Part shown: positions 35,601 through 42,074 of the stretch, in pieces
Numbering within the stretch: the first letter of the stretch is position 1
How the letters are laid out: the number at the start of each line of letters is the position of its first letter
Position numbers and translations under genes: made by a program
The notes under the pieces: model-generated
Databases searched by the model: none
Told to the model about the DNA's origin: nothing
Seen by the model: only the letters and a program-made list of their open reading frames with translations
Assembly (NCBI GenBank): GCA_947494975.1
Contig: CANLXA010000001.1
Span: forward strand, 372,001-436,000
Length of the DNA: 64,000 bases
Reading direction: 5' to 3'
DNA from: an uncultured Roseicyclus sp.
GTDB lineage: Bacteria; Pseudomonadota; Alphaproteobacteria; Rhodobacterales; Rhodobacteraceae

Positions 35601-38476
35601 ACCTCAAGCGCGGCATCGATGCTCGCCTGCAGTGCCGCCGTAATCTCAAGCCCCTCGAAATCGCCGAGGCCCAGATCATCGAGGCCGAGGACGCCGGATT
35701 TCGACAGGTTCCGCTCAATCGGATCAACAGTCAGCCGAATGTCTCCCGCCCGCGCAATCACCTCACCCGTGCCCGCATCCACTTCATCGGCGATGTAGAC
35801 ATCCAGCGTTGCACCGGGGAGCACGTCGCTCAGCTTGTCATTGACCCAAGCCAGAAGGCCCTGCAAATCCGTGACCCGCGCGAGTGATGAGGCGTCCAGG
35901 CCGACAGTGTATTGCACGTCATCCGTCGTGCTGTGGGTGAAGGTCAGGCCGTTGCCCAATTGCGCATTGGGAGGATCGGGATCGAAAACCGCGCTGCTGG
36001 TGACAGTGATGCCGATGTCGCGGGCGGCGAACTCGGACTGGACGGCCGCGGCCACGTCATCGACCGTGCCCCAGCCCGTATTCGGCTGATCGATATCAAC
36101 AAGCTGCGGAACCCCATCGACCGACACGGCCAGCCGCAGCGTATCGAGCCCTTGCAGGATATCGAGGTCCAGTACGCCCAGATCCACGCTTTCGCGTCCG
36201 ATCGACAGGTTGAGAACGTTGAAAGTGTCGGCAATCGACGGGTCGACCCCATCGCCCGCAACGGCGTCGATCTGGCGCAGCATCCGGTCGGTGAAACCGA
36301 AACTGGCGAAATCGAAGGGGGCATCGGTGGGCTGATCCCCGTCCCGCTCCGTATCGCCAGTAATCTTGAACAGAACCGAATTCAGGCCCGCCGTCGCCGT
36401 GAAGCGCAGCGCGCCGTTGATGGCTTGCACGGCCCAACCGAAAGAACTCAGCGCATCGGTGAAGGCCTGCGCGATCTGGTCTAGGAAATCGGAGACCAGC
36501 ACGCCGTCGGCGTCGAACGGGTCGATGGCGCTGAAATCGACGGTCACGGCCTGCCCCTGTGGGCTGGTCTCCTGCGTCGACGTCCCGGCGCCTTCCGACA
36601 GCGGAACAAGCATTTCCAGATCAAGCGTTTGCAAGTTGGCAAGCACCAGTAGCGCCGCCGAGTCCAGCGCGATGCCCTCTTGTTCGGTGATCGGCAATTC
36701 GATCGCGTAGCTGTTGGTGGCGTCAAAACCCAGCTGGCCCGGCGTGATCGCAAAGCTTGCGGCCAGATCCCCGAACAGATCCGCAATCTCACCAAACCCA
36801 TCCATCACGTCGATATCGGTGAAGGGAATGCCAACGCTCAGCTGATCGCTCGACAAGAGGTTTGCGGTGCCCGCACCAAGGGCGGCGAGAAATGCCGTGA
36901 AGGTATCAGACGTTGTATCGAACAAGGTCTGCGCAAGATCGGCGACTTGTTGTTGCGTTGCACCGATGGCGCCAATGCCCGAGGTGTCAAACACAACCGC
37001 CCCGATCGCCGCATCAAAGAGCGCGGCCGTGGTGTCGGCCTGCCCCAATTGCCCCAGATTGCCCGAGACCGTCAGGGTGGTATCAAAGCTCGCCAGCGAC
37101 GTTGCACCAATTCCGAACTGAAGTTCGCTCGTGACGTCGAACTGGACCAGCGTGTAGCTGTTCGCATCGACGACATCGGCAAAGGCGGCGGCCCCGATCT
37201 CCTGAATCTCGAAATCGAAGATGGGCGCGAGTGTATTGGTGACGTCGTCGGAAGGATCGGAATCGTCGATCTCCACAAATGCGTCGAGCGATCCGCCTGC
37301 CGCCCAATCGAGCCCAAGCCGCAGCCCCGCCGTAGCGACTTCATCAAGCGTACCGGACAGAAATCCGGTCGACACATCCTGCCCCACTGGCGTTCCGGTC
37401 GGATCGCCAAATTCGAAAAGATGATCGGCCGAGACATTGTCGAGCGTAAGCCCGAGGCCGGGCGTCGCATCGGCCAGTGCGTTCTGCGCCGTCAAGTCGA
37501 ACGACATGGTTCCCGCCGCGCCGCGGGCGAAGTCAAACTCGACCGGCAAGGGCATCCGCAGATCGGGGTGATGGCCCAACGCATCGAGGCCAGTCTCGAT
37601 GCCCGGCAAAGTAATCGTGACGGACACATCGGCCGTCGTCGCGCCTTGGGTGAAGGCCACCACGGTCTGGCCATCTACCTGCGTGTCGGCCAGTTCAGCA
37701 ACCATCAGCGCCGCGCGATCCATCTCCGATGTCTCGGCAGTGAACGCGTCGCTGAGCGCGGTGCGCATGGCGGCGAACATGTCATCGAGGTTGGTTTGCG
37801 TCGGCGGATCGTCATCGCTGCTGACGACGGCGTCATCCATTCCTGCGATCAAGGCGATCAACGCGTCGTCCTGCGTGCCGTTCATCAACCGTTCCGACCC
37901 GAAGGCCGACAGCAGATCATCTGCATCGAACGCAGCGGTAATCTGACTGAGTGTCACATCCGTGTTCCACGCGACAACGGCCGCGTGGACATCGTCGTGG
38001 ATGGTTCCCAACTGCGCGGAAACGGTCGCGTCTATCAGGTCCTGATACTCGCCACGGAATTCTTCTATAACCGCATCAACCGCGCCCTCCACGCGAAGCA
38101 TGGTGTCGCTCAGACGGCCCAGTCCGGTATCGGGCGCATCACCTGCCAATTCGAACAGAGGCGCCGCATCGCCAAGCTCGGCCTCAAGCCCGGATTGAAG
38201 ATCCGACACCACGCTGTCGAACTCGGCCGCGTATGCCCCCATGAGGCGGGCCATGGCTTCGACAGTATCGAAATCCACGGCACTTCCAGCCACGCCCCAT
38301 TCAAGGTTGGCGTCCAACATGATGCGAGGTTCGAGGATTTCGAATGCAGGGCCTTGCAGCTCCTGGGCGGCAATTGGCTTGCCTGTTCTCAGTGCTTTAT
38401 TCAACGTGTGCTGCCCAACGAGAATACTGGCGAAAATGCTACGTGTTACGGTCCTGTCCCGACCTTTACGCAACAA
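26660..38476 (-). CDS. Giant LEPR-motif RTX protein, probable surface adhesin or exported matrix protein
   Basis: A 3,938-residue acidic protein, by far the largest gene here. Near the N-terminus is ILEPRIMLDA (residues 47-56), the motif after which LEPR-XLL proteins are named; these are very large repetitive proteins with this motif as a probable sorting signal. Residues up to about 2,590 are long Asp/Ala/Leu-rich beta-type repeats with segments like TISDVIDRLNAAL...VSASYDAAAGQIVIS. About 2,600-3,770 are RTX calcium-binding nonapeptides (GGAGND, GGDGAD). The last 150 residues are helical and repeat-free. No ATG or GTG start exists before the motif; a TTG at 38476 follows an in-frame TAA. A 15-codon frame beginning with ATG overlaps it. 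Role inferred from family: secreted, calcium-folded, cell-surface or biofilm protein. Confidence 0.85.
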   Translation of the reverse strand: MLRKGRDRTVTRSIFASILVGQHTLNKALRTGKPIAAQELQGPAFEILEPRIMLDANLEWGVAGSAVDFDTVEAMARLMGAYAAEFDSVVSDLQSGLEAELGDAAPLFELAGDAPDTGLGRLSDTMLRVEGAVDAVIEEFRGEYQDLIDATVSAQLGTIHDDVHAAVVAWNTDVTLSQITAAFDADDLLSAFGSERLMNGTQDDALIALIAGMDDAVVSSDDDPPTQTNLDDMFAAMRTALSDAFTAETSEMDRAALMVAELADTQVDGQTVVAFTQGATTADVSVTITLPGIETGLDALGHHPDLRMPLPVEFDFARGAAGTMSFDLTAQNALADATPGLGLTLDNVSADHLFEFGDPTGTPVGQDVSTGFLSGTLDEVATAGLRLGLDWAAGGSLDAFVEIDDSDPSDDVTNTLAPIFDFEIQEIGAAAFADVVDANSYTLVQFDVTSELQFGIGATSLASFDTTLTVSGNLGQLGQADTTAALFDAAIGAVVFDTSGIGAIGATQQQVADLAQTLFDTTSDTFTAFLAALGAGTANLLSSDQLSVGIPFTDIDVMDGFGEIADLFGDLAASFAITPGQLGFDATNSYAIELPITEQEGIALDSAALLVLANLQTLDLEMLVPLSEGAGTSTQETSPQGQAVTVDFSAIDPFDADGVLVSDFLDQIAQAFTDALSSFGWAVQAINGALRFTATAGLNSVLFKITGDTERDGDQPTDAPFDFASFGFTDRMLRQIDAVAGDGVDPSIADTFNVLNLSIGRESVDLGVLDLDILQGLDTLRLAVSVDGVPQLVDIDQPNTGWGTVDDVAAAVQSEFAARDIGITVTSSAVFDPDPPNAQLGNGLTFTHSTTDDVQYTVGLDASSLARVTDLQGLLAWVNDKLSDVLPGATLDVYIADEVDAGTGEVIARAGDIRLTVDPIERNLSKSGVLGLDDLGLGDFEGLEITAALQASIDAALEVSALFNIYDLQADYAAQAEDEKSVLGALLDNAKLTDMRLTADFSAYADALTGGAELGLMEIGLGLNTPTDNFAAFDATLDVTVVGEDDGAFGPDVSFAQFVTIFGGQAQVGTDDMGDPIFASVSNALSLANLIGRFDLTGNIVIDEDGCAVTEANNQATTRAALDFFDEDTETLDAGESRAMVYFGFGDLTADLGGIDFAGNLGGNIGLSIGNVFDPFGTAKFCADLPDLDCLIVLTAGAVLDGLAGLGDLLDSYSDQLASQLAFMAVDIPLLNASLLDGLDFTSDFLAGIDALRNDPDFSLSTIEALLQETFGGMVSLTFEDCVLQFDMQLAYLTDYSETLGFNVSLTDLMSQTALEAGAGDALAEILTNLVDARGDAELVFDPDIFLELSFGLDLSEITPTLTTAELSTPLDALAGVYTLRLNDAAGAADLRVVWEDTTDNARDGVNVDLTGAETISDVIDRLNAALSGVGGGTVSASYDAAAGQIVISDSNTDLTDDAGVTALFGAASTDSDDATNPFGEIALDAGLTNYAAAYAFDVVLNGGGPVTVSLAADAARTTIQDFAAALNAAMLTAAAARTDISGTGIPLTQVSLFQLLRFTVDDSGATPELRLEGTNFAETNGFDPISFTAQGVDTSHDVSFTITQLDNSNVADALGFASGVQVEDTARSGPLFNTPDIGRPILFVDTGPTGTHLRAEITLGAPDGLNLVLALGPVEAAIEGGQAFIGSSAGDAGFIEATILDVDGVDDGRLDLVSLVDIANDPDRSFLDLFGLEVDLATNIELPFSGAFGLLNPALHGFTYQSAILETVGPDPITFTSLRDLVSPPAPTNQPYEDAVRALFQGDAIELYFEGTVPDSVAYDRTIELRLPDLSAQLDCSDIFELLNNPNAILNGLDMVFSTIQSSIETFLGAVDLPIIGENLMLGANFFRDLQFDMIDPARDWVAELNADGSVRTTADLVEVLMNEYLNKLYEGILGLPESTADKQFIQLESSPEGADDPFIYGAISFDFRVFEEALNIGFDLDIPGLDLGVDDASAIVLTGDLFINLGFGLDCNGFFILNDTDEEELRFVLKADAGGFQGLLNLGDILGFRANAGADDAYVEATIGIDLFGDAGEGGRDYGGLSLAGGATFDTTIYATQLDFGNFAEFTMHADVHLELAMEALILDPIAADGSEFTIGGNVIFPSVLTTFEFDATYDPFDPDIGPTDLLITNMKFSDVRIDVKELYDGLLAPVFDPILDVLRPVQSVFSFLNEVPFSYAVQAAETLFPIIGLVDSIVAFGAQFSGGEICLGTYDFLGYDPDGQVLISQFNLQNARFTPCYNPSLGIPNLPDLNASGPGLIVELPLLTDPMQAFRLLTGDFAMVDLVTVEFLLLNADFEIDFARDIVDSIGLPGWAASAIKSAFDAYMSLDLYAGFSVGYDMSGIVNFANTFDVVRLLDGAYIDSAPGSLISVDIDGRISLNAGIAGASASLGVDANLNFRDPNKDGRLRLAELVSMVEFLAGPSGPTAVDEILGVFFEGGFNVDAALRIWAGINLPWPLPDLKWSTTVFDFGFSYNLPNVPFTPVFFDDVGGGTTMLNVGAQAAASLSGPTSDGSETIKLSGTQLTLNGVARGSHAFGSGGVIIPAGNGNNTVDMTGLIAGVPTVTFAGDGADTIRLANSGVHVVFAGGGADTITANGSGTYIIFAEGGADTVNVTGQNVMVISGDDHEMRDRFMKLFSDGGMSDTAILNALGLQLIGGKLVTTNGGEYVLNGAKVGLNTLLTNFTADTQLNADRDNESITINGAGNHLVLTGSGQDQINVNNACDIRVYSGAGDDQINAVGTTVLVEAGAGADLVVLGNGTNTAWGWGAQGEDVANLHLVRADGDDIMIGGTGVDMLHGQYGRDVISGGLSDDILSGGYDNDLISGGSLLINRAITASDGSVTAGAPITLTLPTAFAELQNRLFVQTLVGVDDGTDTISGGDGSDVMFGGAGNDDMSGGASADILVGDYGNISISANRLAETFISTGMTASFAGIDTLDGGAGNDILVAGGSDDTTAPEEIEDLLGNNIIFGDFGNVIGTRILETVNAYRTLASANGTEDSITTGAGNDVILGGERSDTINSGTGADFILGDGGEYVVAEGRFETFVGALDGDDSITVGMAGMDDKLDIILAGAGNDIITSINGGVIVLADYGRMDLSPEGIQALLDLGTLSAAPSTAEVDAREAQLDLIAGVFKTMQSTADVTSGDDTVNVGEGLAYVILGGGADEATLGDGLTYLVADDGQMTADAGVITAETQDGANAGADSITTAGGRDLILGGDGADTIDAGADLNIALTDNGRVVASIREDALPTQVLSRETAGDGADSYTGGGGADFVILGGDSDTAELQDGLNYVLGDNGELTSVPDPSGTGPETVTLRTVDSANTGAETLNGGSDRDVIIGGGGSDSLTTGEGVNAVVADNGQVTARHVAGELPLTVTAFEGSAEGDDTVIGGNQTDLIALGLGNDSTDAGGGANRVLGDLGTITTTGALGDDAIESASPDQGGDDTIETSGGADVIVAGDGADSVTSGAGGDIVFGDAGFVRYGGSGAQHSAGADTTDHGGDDVIDLGAGNDIAVAGLGNDSVTTDEGEDVVMGDLIDLTFLNTTDLESLTLTRTDAGGEDTITADGFGGDNILMGQFGADTILGGTDDDWIIGDLAEMDLSDVADARPNQSAVDRIMRVEHGVSGAAFDDVLSGGDGADFLLGGYGADLMTGGLGQDFLFGDTILLQREILSGGVLVERIELETNLPFVTGGIDTMNGGDGPDVLIGGLGRDLFIGNTEDDILIGDSFAGKFTATLPLGFIGPTPERELVTGNFPGLGPIDILSGAQYRSAIGVFFSTTGFFDGFADIGYTLHELDEAAPRSAEDVSQFSAVLGFFQATETLERLAMLLQFDTDPDLIEEEAYRAFLVYMMATGTEPTSLQLELFKQMLQRVQDQMETTSVPPTAPTDSGAPRAAA
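27175..30660 (-). repeat. RTX nonapeptide repeat region of the giant protein
   Basis: Degenerate 27-base units encode GGxGxDxLx-type calcium-binding motifs over about 3.5 kb, in blocks of two or three separated by variable spacers that often read like GADSITTGGGRDLILGGDG. The array is coding, without frame breaks. Limits are approximate, since the first and last motifs are degenerate. Confidence 0.85.
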
Positions 38477-38513
38477 TTATGCTATTTTTATGTTTCAGCC
38501 TAGACTTGCGCAT
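38466..38513 (-). other. Short upstream open frame overlapping the TTG start of the giant gene
   Basis: ATG at 38513 opens a 15-codon frame (MRKSRLKHKNSIIVA) with an ACAGGG purine stretch just ahead. Its TAA (38468-38466) lies 8 to 10 bases past the TTG start of the giant gene, in another frame. It could act as a coupled leader, or mark the true start if a frameshift joins the frames. Seen in sequence; role unknown. Confidence 0.35.
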
Positions 38514-38542
38514 AGGCCCTGTCCATTGTTTGTTCAACTACA

Positions 38543-38565
38543 CGGACAACTAAACTTAGTGTCCG
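38543..38565. promoter_or_regulatory. Inverted repeat in the divergent giant-gene/TolC promoter region
   Basis: CGGACA-A-CTAA and TTAG-TGTCCG form a 10-bp near-perfect inverted repeat with one bulged A and a 2-base centre. It lies in the 114 bases between the giant gene and the outer-membrane operon, where one regulator could control both. The regulator is not known. Confidence 0.4.
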
Positions 38566-38590
38566 ACTCTATGGGGATGGGGGCAATCTT

Positions 38591-40063
38591 GTGAAGAATT
38601 GGGTGTGCGCAGGCGTGGCCGTTTTGGCCTTGTCAGCCTGCGGTGAGGGTATGACATCCCGGGCCACGGATGACCGGTTGGCCGAGTTGCTCGCTGATGG
38701 TGTTGACCCGACGCGTCTGGAACGTATCGAGGCGCGTGCGGCAAGAGCGCAGGAACGCAATTCATCGGTTGGAGATCTTCTAGCAGATTTCGGGGCCGAC
38801 GCGCCGCCCGAGGGCTCCGCGGACCTGACGGAGCTTCTTGCCTTCGCCCAGGCCCGCAACACCACGATCGGACGCGCCGCTCAGGGGATCAACCGCGCAG
38901 ATGCCGAACGTCTGAATGCGATTTTTGGTTACCTGCCGCAAATCAGCGCGTCGGCCACCTTGGCGCAGAACCAGCAAGAGGTCATCGAAAGCGACAATGC
39001 GGTTTTCCAGCTCGGCGTCGCGAATTACCCGTCGCTCGATGCCTCCATTGAACTGGCACAACCCCTCTTTGATCTGAGCCGGATCTACTCCATCCAGCTT
39101 GCCAATACGGCACGCACCGCGGCGGAGGTCGGCTATGTCGCAACCGTGCAAGACGTGATGTACGAGGTGTTCGACACCTATGTTGCCGCAGTGCAGGCGC
39201 GCAATCGCGTGTCCTCGCTGACGCAGCAGCGCGTGCTGATCAATGCGCAGGTCAACGCCGAAACCGCCCGTGAAAGTGCCGGCGAATCCGGCCGCGCCGC
39301 CGTCAGCGCCCTTCGCGTGGAAGTGTCCAGCATCGGCCTGGATCTGGCGCAGGAGACCCTGCGGTACGAACGCCTGCTGGCCGATCTCTCGCGTTTGACG
39401 GGTGTGGCCGTCACCGGCGTTGACAGCCCGCGCGCGCCATCGGGCATGTTCGGCACCGAACGCCGCGTTTCCGTTGAACAGGCGATTGCCTCAGCGGCCG
39501 AAAACAACCCGCGATTGCTTGAGGCACTTGTTGGCGTCGCCGAAGGCGATATTCGCCGCCGCCAGGCTATCGCGGCCGATTTCTCCCCGGTCCTGACGGC
39601 CTTCGCCCGATACGTCTACGAAGACCGTGACGCCAGCCGCTTTGGCGGTGGGTCGGTGTCTGCCGATACGGTGCTGGGTGTCCGCCTCGTCGTGCCGATC
39701 TTCAATGCGCAAGGAGAGGGGATGGAGAACCTGACCGCGCGTATCGATTTTCGCGACGCCTATATCCAATACCTGGCCACACAACGGGAGATCGCAACGG
39801 AGATTTCCTCCACCCATCGCCGCCTGACCGCCACCGCAGCATCCCTTGGGGAGGCGCAGGCCTCGCTTCGTGGCCTCAACGCGATTGTCGCCTCCGAACG
39901 CGCATTGGTGACGGCTGGGGAAAGCCAGGAGTACCTGGTGGCGGCCCTGCGTGCGCAGGCGCTGGAGGGGCAGGAACGCGTGGCGTTCTATCAACTGGAA
40001 TACCTCCGTGCGTGGGCCCAATTCGAATACCTTTCGGGCCTTAACCTTGCTGATCGGCTTTGA
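38591..40063 (+). CDS. TolC-family outer-membrane lipoprotein
   Basis: A 490-residue protein starting with GTG after a GGGGGC site. The signal ends in a lipobox (VLALSACGEG), so Cys17 should be lipid-modified. The mature part has the two homologous helical halves of TolC/OprM-type efflux proteins: LTELLAFAQARNTTI...YLPQISASA and VSVEQAIASAAENNPRLLEALVGVAEGDIRRRQAIAADFSPVLTAF, then GVRLVVPIFN. It is transcribed divergently from the giant gene across a 114-base region and is 4 bases before the next gene. It could be the outer-membrane channel for the giant protein, paired with the HlyD-like proteins of the same locus. A general efflux role is the alternative, but no RND or ABC pump is encoded with it. 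Confidence 0.82.
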   Translation: MKNWVCAGVAVLALSACGEGMTSRATDDRLAELLADGVDPTRLERIEARAARAQERNSSVGDLLADFGADAPPEGSADLTELLAFAQARNTTIGRAAQGINRADAERLNAIFGYLPQISASATLAQNQQEVIESDNAVFQLGVANYPSLDASIELAQPLFDLSRIYSIQLANTARTAAEVGYVATVQDVMYEVFDTYVAAVQARNRVSSLTQQRVLINAQVNAETARESAGESGRAAVSALRVEVSSIGLDLAQETLRYERLLADLSRLTGVAVTGVDSPRAPSGMFGTERRVSVEQAIASAAENNPRLLEALVGVAEGDIRRRQAIAADFSPVLTAFARYVYEDRDASRFGGGSVSADTVLGVRLVVPIFNAQGEGMENLTARIDFRDAYIQYLATQREIATEISSTHRRLTATAASLGEAQASLRGLNAIVASERALVTAGESQEYLVAALRAQALEGQERVAFYQLEYLRAWAQFEYLSGLNLADRL

Positions 40064-40067
40064 TCCG

Positions 40068-40871
40068 ATGGCCCTGAGACGCGCCAGAATAACAGCGGTG
40101 GCGATTGCCGCGCTGATGCAGTCGACACTCGCGATGGCGCAGGCCGCGAACGTTCCCGTCAATTGCACGGTCAGCCCCGCGCAGACCATCGAACTCAGCG
40201 CGCCGGTCATGGGTGTGGTCGCGGATGTGTCGGTGGTTCGCGGCGGTCGAGTGGATGCTGGCGACATCATCGTACGCCTGGACGATGATCTCGCCCGATC
40301 CGAGGCCAGCCTCGCGGTCCAGCAGGCCGCCTTCGATGGCGCAATCCGCGCAGCCCAGGCGCAATTGGCCAACCTCCTCGCCCGGCGTGGCCGATTGCAG
40401 ATCGCAGTCGATCAACGTGCCATCCCGCAGGCGGACTTCGACGCCCTGCTCCTGGAGATTGCACTGGCCGAGATCGCCGTCGAACGACAGATACAGGACC
40501 GAACTATTCTGCAGTTGCAAGCCGAACAATCAGCCCTGTTGATCGAAAAACTGACGATCCGCAGCCCGATCAGCGCCGTGATCGGCGAGGATCTGATATC
40601 GGTCGGCGAAAGCACGGCAAATCGGCCGGTTGTCACTCTCTACGCGGTGGACAGCGTTCGGATCGAGGCCTTCGTACCGGTCCCGCTGCTCGATGATATT
40701 CTCGCCACGGACGCCTTGGCCGTTACCAGCCCCGGCTCAGATCGCGACTTCCCGGTGACGCTGGACTACGTGGCACCCGCCGCCAACCTATCGTCAAACA
40801 CCATCGCGGTTTACTTCTTCTTGCACGGGGATGGCCTGCGCCCCGGCTCAACTTGCAGGTTGGTCTATTGA
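40068..40871 (+). CDS. Periplasmic HlyD-like adaptor protein
   Basis: A 267-residue protein with a cleavable type signal (MALRRARITAVAIAALMQ...AMAQA, cut about residue 25). The body follows the membrane-fusion layout: half-lipoyl (IELSAPVMGVVADVSVVRGGRVDAGDIIVRLD), a coiled-coil hairpin of about 90 residues, and second half-lipoyl (LTIRSPISAVIGEDLISVGE). It has no membrane anchor and is shorter than usual. The chosen ATG lies 4 bases after the TolC-like stop; the longer reading runs into that gene. It probably bridges the periplasm to the TolC-like lipoprotein. It also contains two cysteines, one near each end, that could form a disulfide. Confidence 0.8.
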   Translation: MALRRARITAVAIAALMQSTLAMAQAANVPVNCTVSPAQTIELSAPVMGVVADVSVVRGGRVDAGDIIVRLDDDLARSEASLAVQQAAFDGAIRAAQAQLANLLARRGRLQIAVDQRAIPQADFDALLLEIALAEIAVERQIQDRTILQLQAEQSALLIEKLTIRSPISAVIGEDLISVGESTANRPVVTLYAVDSVRIEAFVPVPLLDDILATDALAVTSPGSDRDFPVTLDYVAPAANLSSNTIAVYFFLHGDGLRPGSTCRLVY

Positions 40872-40876
40872 CGCCC

Positions 40877-41989
40877 ATGATACCCCCCTCCTCCGTGGCC
40901 AAGGCGGCATGTCTGACGATGGTTCTTTCGGCGGTCGGACTGCCTGCCTTTGCGCAGGATCAGGCGGGCGGCGGCACCCTGTCTGCCGCGCTGGCCTATA
41001 GTATGGAGCGCGGCGCGATTGCCGGCCTCGGCCTCAACGCACCTTCGTTGTTCGGCACCGGGTTTGACCTGAGCCTGCGCGGCAATTGGGATGAACGCGG
41101 GCGTGAGATTTCGGCCAACCTGCGGTCAACCGATACGTTCGACCTACCGGGGCTGAATCGGCCCGCGACCCTGCGCTTTTCGCTTCAGAACCGCTTGACG
41201 GAATGGGAGGATGACGCGTTTTCCACCAGCCGGACAGGTGCGAGCGTCGGGGTGGAGTTTGCGCTCGGAACCAGAGCTGCTGCGCGCACGGATGTCTTCA
41301 TCTACGATGACCGTATTTACGACGTCGACGCCACAACATCGGCTTTCATCGCCGCCGAAGCCGGAACGCGAGTCTCATCCGGGCTGGCATTCGGTTGGGC
41401 CTATGACACCACCGATAACCCGACAGCGCCCCGCGAGGGGCTCAGCCTCGACGCCGAGTTGCGCTTGGCGCTTTGGGGCGACGACGCGCGTTGGAGCGCT
41501 TTGGGCCTGTCGGCCGCCTACCACTTACCCGTCGGACAGGACGGAACTGTCCGCGTCGGGGCCATTGGGGGCCTGGCAGACGGCTGGGACGGCGGCGCGC
41601 TGCGCATCACAGAACGAGCGTTTCTGGCGTCCGATCTGCCCCGTGGCTTTGCCGCCGGTGGGATCGGCCCGCGTGATCTTGCCACCGACACGGCGTTGGG
41701 TGGTGAGCGTTACGCGGCATTTTCCCTCGAATATGCACGGGATATCGGGAATGTGGCGAGCGCCGATCTACGCGGCCATGTCTTTGCCGAGGCAGGTTCG
41801 GTCTGGCAGTTGCAGAACACGGGCGGTGGCGTTGTCGATGACAGCTTGTCTTGGCGCTCCAGCGCCGGGGTGGCGCTGTCCATCGACACATCCCTTGGCC
41901 TGATCGAGCTCTACGCAGCTCATCCCATCGATTATGAGACCTATGATGAGACCCAGAGTTTCGGGCTCTCGCTCAGGCTTGATTTCTGA
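40877..41989 (+). CDS. Omp85/BamA-type outer-membrane beta-barrel without POTRA domains
   Basis: A 370-residue protein with a standard signal peptide (cut after LPAFA, about residue 27); I chose the ATG that gives it. The rest is about 340 residues of alternating beta strands ending in LSLRLDF, a C-terminal aromatic outer-membrane signature. RGFAAGGIGPRDLATDTALGGERYAAFSLEYARDI matches the Omp85/D15 barrel, where RGF lies in loop 6. POTRA domains, normally several before the barrel in BamA and TpsB proteins, are missing. Known small Omp85 barrels act in outer-membrane insertion or patatin export. Here it completes a TolC/adaptor/barrel operon opposite the giant gene. A terminator follows at 42021. 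Confidence 0.75.
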   Translation: MIPPSSVAKAACLTMVLSAVGLPAFAQDQAGGGTLSAALAYSMERGAIAGLGLNAPSLFGTGFDLSLRGNWDERGREISANLRSTDTFDLPGLNRPATLRFSLQNRLTEWEDDAFSTSRTGASVGVEFALGTRAAARTDVFIYDDRIYDVDATTSAFIAAEAGTRVSSGLAFGWAYDTTDNPTAPREGLSLDAELRLALWGDDARWSALGLSAAYHLPVGQDGTVRVGAIGGLADGWDGGALRITERAFLASDLPRGFAAGGIGPRDLATDTALGGERYAAFSLEYARDIGNVASADLRGHVFAEAGSVWQLQNTGGGVVDDSLSWRSSAGVALSIDTSLGLIELYAAHPIDYETYDETQSFGLSLRLDF

Positions 41990-42020
41990 CGCGCCTTCCA
42001 CGATCTGACCCTGACGGACG

Positions 42021-42053
42021 AGGCCCCCATCCGTGCGGGATGGAGGCCTTTTT
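42021..42053 (+). terminator. Intrinsic terminator of the outer-membrane operon
   Basis: AGGCCCCCATCC and GGATGGAGGCCT form a 12-bp stem with one mismatch and a 4-5 base loop, followed by TTTTT. It sits between the barrel gene and the convergent RTX gene, 31 bases after the barrel stop. Confidence 0.8.
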
Positions 42054-42074
42054 CGTGTTGATGTCTTTGGTTTA

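Noticed and set aside
26861-38503. Long open frames on the plus strand opposite the giant gene (up to about 600 codons)
   Set aside because: They are reverse-strand shadows of a long, GC-rich repetitive gene; composition is unlike a protein and they have no start sites or family motifs.
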